Shown one piece after another: positions 62,221 to 64,000 of a stretch of DNA of 64,000 bases (the first letter of the stretch is position 1; each line of letters begins with the position of its first letter). The translations under genes and the position numbers were made by a program. The stretch is from the NCBI GenBank assembly GCA_963733395.1, contig CAVTCZ010000021.1, positions 124,001 to 188,000 of the forward strand, written 5' to 3'. Origin of the DNA: JADKAV01 sp963733395. GTDB lineage: Bacteria; Actinomycetota; Actinomycetes; S36-B12; UBA10799. The notes beneath the pieces were generated by a model, which searched no databases, was not told the origin of the DNA, and was given only the letters and a program-made list of their open reading frames with translations.

Positions 62221-64000
62221 CTAGGGCTTGACGTCCTTCTTCACATTGACCGCCTGCTGGAAGGTCGGCCGGTTCTGGAACGGGTAGACGCTCGGCTTCG
62301 TCACGCCGGCGGTCACCCGGGCGCGGTTGGCGTTCCAGCACGACGGCTGCGGGTCGGTGGTGCACGCCCCGAATCCGTACAACTCCTGCGGCGTGACGGT
62401 CAGCGCCTGCTTCAGCGAGTCCTGCAGAGCGGTGCTACACGCCGTCTTGTCCCCGTTGCCGCAGAACGCGACCGAGAAGCCACCTGGCACCGGCGCGCCG
62501 CTCAGCACCCGCTGCAGATCCAGCAGGCTGTAACCCCACCAGCCGTCGGAGAAGCCCGGCGCACTCGGCCGCGTGCCTGTGGCACCGAAGCTGATCATGG
62601 TCTGGATCGCGTCGAAGGCCTGCGTGCCCAGCCCGGGCTCGAACTGCGCGGTCAGCAACTTGGGCCACCAGGCGTCCAGGATCTGGATCGCCGCCGTGTG
62701 CTCGAACGCCCCGTCCTTGTCGAGGTCGCGCCGATGGCCACCGTCGGCCATCCACGCCTTGAGTTCGTCGATGGCCGCCTGCAGCTGCGGGTCGGACACC
62801 GTGCCCATGGCGTCGAAGACGGTCGGCAGCAGTTTCGCCGCGCGGATGTCCTGCGTCGCCGACTCCTCCATGGCCTGCACCACCTGCGCGAGCGTCGCCT
62901 TCTTCCCGCCGCTCACCGCCGCCTGCAGTTTCTCCTCGATGAGGTTGGAGCGGTAGAACGGACCGTAGCCCCACTGCTCGTCGGCGGCGGCCCAGTCCTT
63001 GGCGGGCTTGTTGTTCCACGACACCATCACCGGCTGGTTCACCGTCTTCGGGTGCTTCTTGAACGCCAGCAGGTCCTCCGAGTACGTCTTCGGGTCGAAG
63101 CCCTGCCAGTCGTACTTGCCCGTCCCCAGAACCGGGAAGTCCGGCGAGGTGCCCTTCGCGCGCTTCGGGTACGCCCCGGACAGGAAGTACGCGGTCTGCT
63201 TGGCGTTCTGGTAGGCCCAGTTGAACGTGAACTGGATCTTCGCGGCCGACTTGTGGAATGCCTTAGCCGTCTGCATCTCGCTCGGCTGGTTGAACCGCCG
63301 GAACCCGAGAATCGAGTCTGCCTCGTGGAAGTAGCTCGTGCGAGCGGTGACGTACGCGACCTTCTTGCCGTTGACCGTGCCGTAGTGGGTCACCAGACCG
63401 TGCACGCTCCGGTAGACGGTCAACTTCGCCTTTCCGGCCGGGGTCGAGTCGGCAGCGTTCGGCTTCCACGACAGCTTGCGGACCAACTTCTCCATGGAGC
63501 GGCACTTGCCCTTGTACGTGTACTTGTACTTGCTGCCGCCGCACAGCACCTCTGCGAAGGTGTCGACGTTGTCCGATCCGGCAGACGTGGCACTCCACGC
63601 GTAGTCGTGGCCGCGGCCCAGCTGGACGTACATGCTCACGCCCGGGAACGCCGCACCGCGGGCGTCGATGTCCGGACCGTGCAACTCCAACTCCATCAGC
63701 ACCTGCGGCAGGTAGTACCCCACCTGCGGGCCGAGCACCCCGAGCGGGCGGCCGTTGGCCGAGTTCTTCGCCGAGAGGAGCTCCCAGTTGGAGTGGTGGC
63801 CGTCGAGTTGCTCCTGCTGAATGGCGTCTCCGAAGGAGACCGTGTCATCGGCGGACTGCAAGCTGAGAGACGGTGGACCCGGAGATGACCGTCGCCGGGG
63901 TGACGGTCGTACCCGGATCGGGCAGCGCCAAACCCTTGGGGGAGAACGAGTCGCCGGTCTGGTACGGGAAACTCTCCGGGATGGTGGTCGGTGCGGTCGG
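62221..64000 (-). CDS. Penicillin-acylase-family Ntn hydrolase, partial and frameshifted
   Basis: The C-terminal about 590 residues, cut by the window end. The beta-chain N-terminus is recognisable: HHSNWELLSAKNSANGRPLG (the Ser nucleophile in SNW), then PGVSMYVQLGRGHDYAWSAT and GSDNVDTFAEVL. SNPQ/N-type later motifs are SWNNKPAKDWAAADEQWGYG and GWWGYSLLDLQRVLSG. One extra T near 63858 (cagcTTgcag) splits the frame; without it TVSQLQSADDTVSFGDA is continuous. An upstream alpha chain (FPYQTGDSFSPKGLALPDPG) is seen to 64000. Likely secreted, cleaving amides such as N-acyl-homoserine lactones or penicillins. Confidence 0.85.
   Translation of the reverse strand, partial: RPHRPPSRRVSRTRPATRSPPRVWRCPIRVRPSPRRRSSPGPPSLSLQSADDTVSFGDAIQQEQLDGHHSNWELLSAKNSANGRPLGVLGPQVGYYLPQVLMELELHGPDIDARGAAFPGVSMYVQLGRGHDYAWSATSAGSDNVDTFAEVLCGGSKYKYTYKGKCRSMEKLVRKLSWKPNAADSTPAGKAKLTVYRSVHGLVTHYGTVNGKKVAYVTARTSYFHEADSILGFRRFNQPSEMQTAKAFHKSAAKIQFTFNWAYQNAKQTAYFLSGAYPKRAKGTSPDFPVLGTGKYDWQGFDPKTYSEDLLAFKKHPKTVNQPVMVSWNNKPAKDWAAADEQWGYGPFYRSNLIEEKLQAAVSGGKKATLAQVVQAMEESATQDIRAAKLLPTVFDAMGTVSDPQLQAAIDELKAWMADGGHRRDLDKDGAFEHTAAIQILDAWWPKLLTAQFEPGLGTQAFDAIQTMISFGATGTRPSAPGFSDGWWGYSLLDLQRVLSGAPVPGGFSVAFCGNGDKTACSTALQDSLKQALTVTPQELYGFGACTTDPQPSCWNANRARVTAGVTKPSVYPFQNRPTFQQAVNVKKDVKP

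Noticed and set aside
61024..63888. 954-residue plus-strand ORF covering the penicillin acylase
   Set aside because: Arg/Leu/Val-rich shadow of the minus-strand acylase and fragments of the SGNH gene joined across the terminator.

Overview
The window is very GC-rich, densely packed DNA from an actinobacterium. The evidence is a dnaX–recR–DUF5063 block with a small 4.5S-type SRP RNA, a mycothiol-synthase-like acetyltransferase, an ANTAR regulator, many GTG starts and stop/start overlaps (ATGA, GTGA, TGATG), and a Met/Cys leader peptide. I cannot name the genus. The only RNA genes seen are the SRP RNA (minus strand, 59941-60034) and a tRNA-Ser(GGA) (60075-60162).

Layout. (1) 1-7900: a translationally coupled plus-strand operon for nucleotide-activated heptose and its transfer: two GT4 glycosyltransferases, a GmhA-like isomerase, two HldE-like bifunctional enzymes, a short-chain dehydrogenase and two GT9 (heptosyltransferase-like) enzymes. 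It overlaps a STAS protein and runs on to an ANTAR-GAF regulator, which converges on a SpoIIE-type phosphatase (7893-10863). (2) 10.9-19.3 kb: FAD/Rieske oxidoreductase, SDR, CsbD-like coiled-coil protein, DUF4190-like membrane protein, hemerythrin, two cation/proton antiporters and an atypical response regulator. (3) 19.5-27.0 kb: a coupled trio (C69 dipeptidase, class III aminotransferase, kinase-like protein), then cydD-cydC-ung. (4) 27-33 kb: small proteins, a DHA2 transporter, dtd, a MazEF-type toxin-antitoxin pair and a SMP-30-like protein. (5) 33-35.7 kb: metY-metX behind a leader-peptide attenuator. (6) 36.5-44.2 kb: kdpFABCDE. (7) 44.2-53.6 kb: two VOC proteins, glpK, an LMW-phosphatase/arsenate-reductase-like protein, a GNAT protein, secreted proteins, SPFH/NfeD and a YheT-like hydrolase. 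(8) 53.9-64 kb: DUF5063-recR-dnaX, a catalase-like protein, FUSC, ffs, tRNA-Ser, a secreted SGNH hydrolase and a partial penicillin acylase.

Two cross-cutting features matter to a reader. First, many conserved genes in 19.5-29.1, 36.7-43.9, 57.0-58.1 and 60.8-63.9 kb are split by single-base frameshifts, mostly one-base duplications; once these are removed the proteins read normally. I treat them as probable consensus errors and give whole-gene coordinates. Second, intergenic spaces carry a family of 47-56 nt imperfectly palindromic repeats (at least seven copies), a separate 40-nt repeat pair about 13 kb apart, and partial copies of the tRNA-Ser 3' end.

The best regulatory discovery is the 18-residue Met/Cys-rich leader peptide with mutually exclusive antiterminator and terminator hairpins before metYX (33051-33155). 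The best candidates for unfamiliar biology are the ADP-heptose-type operon tied to partner-switching/ANTAR signalling and the dipeptidase-aminotransferase-kinase-like trio.
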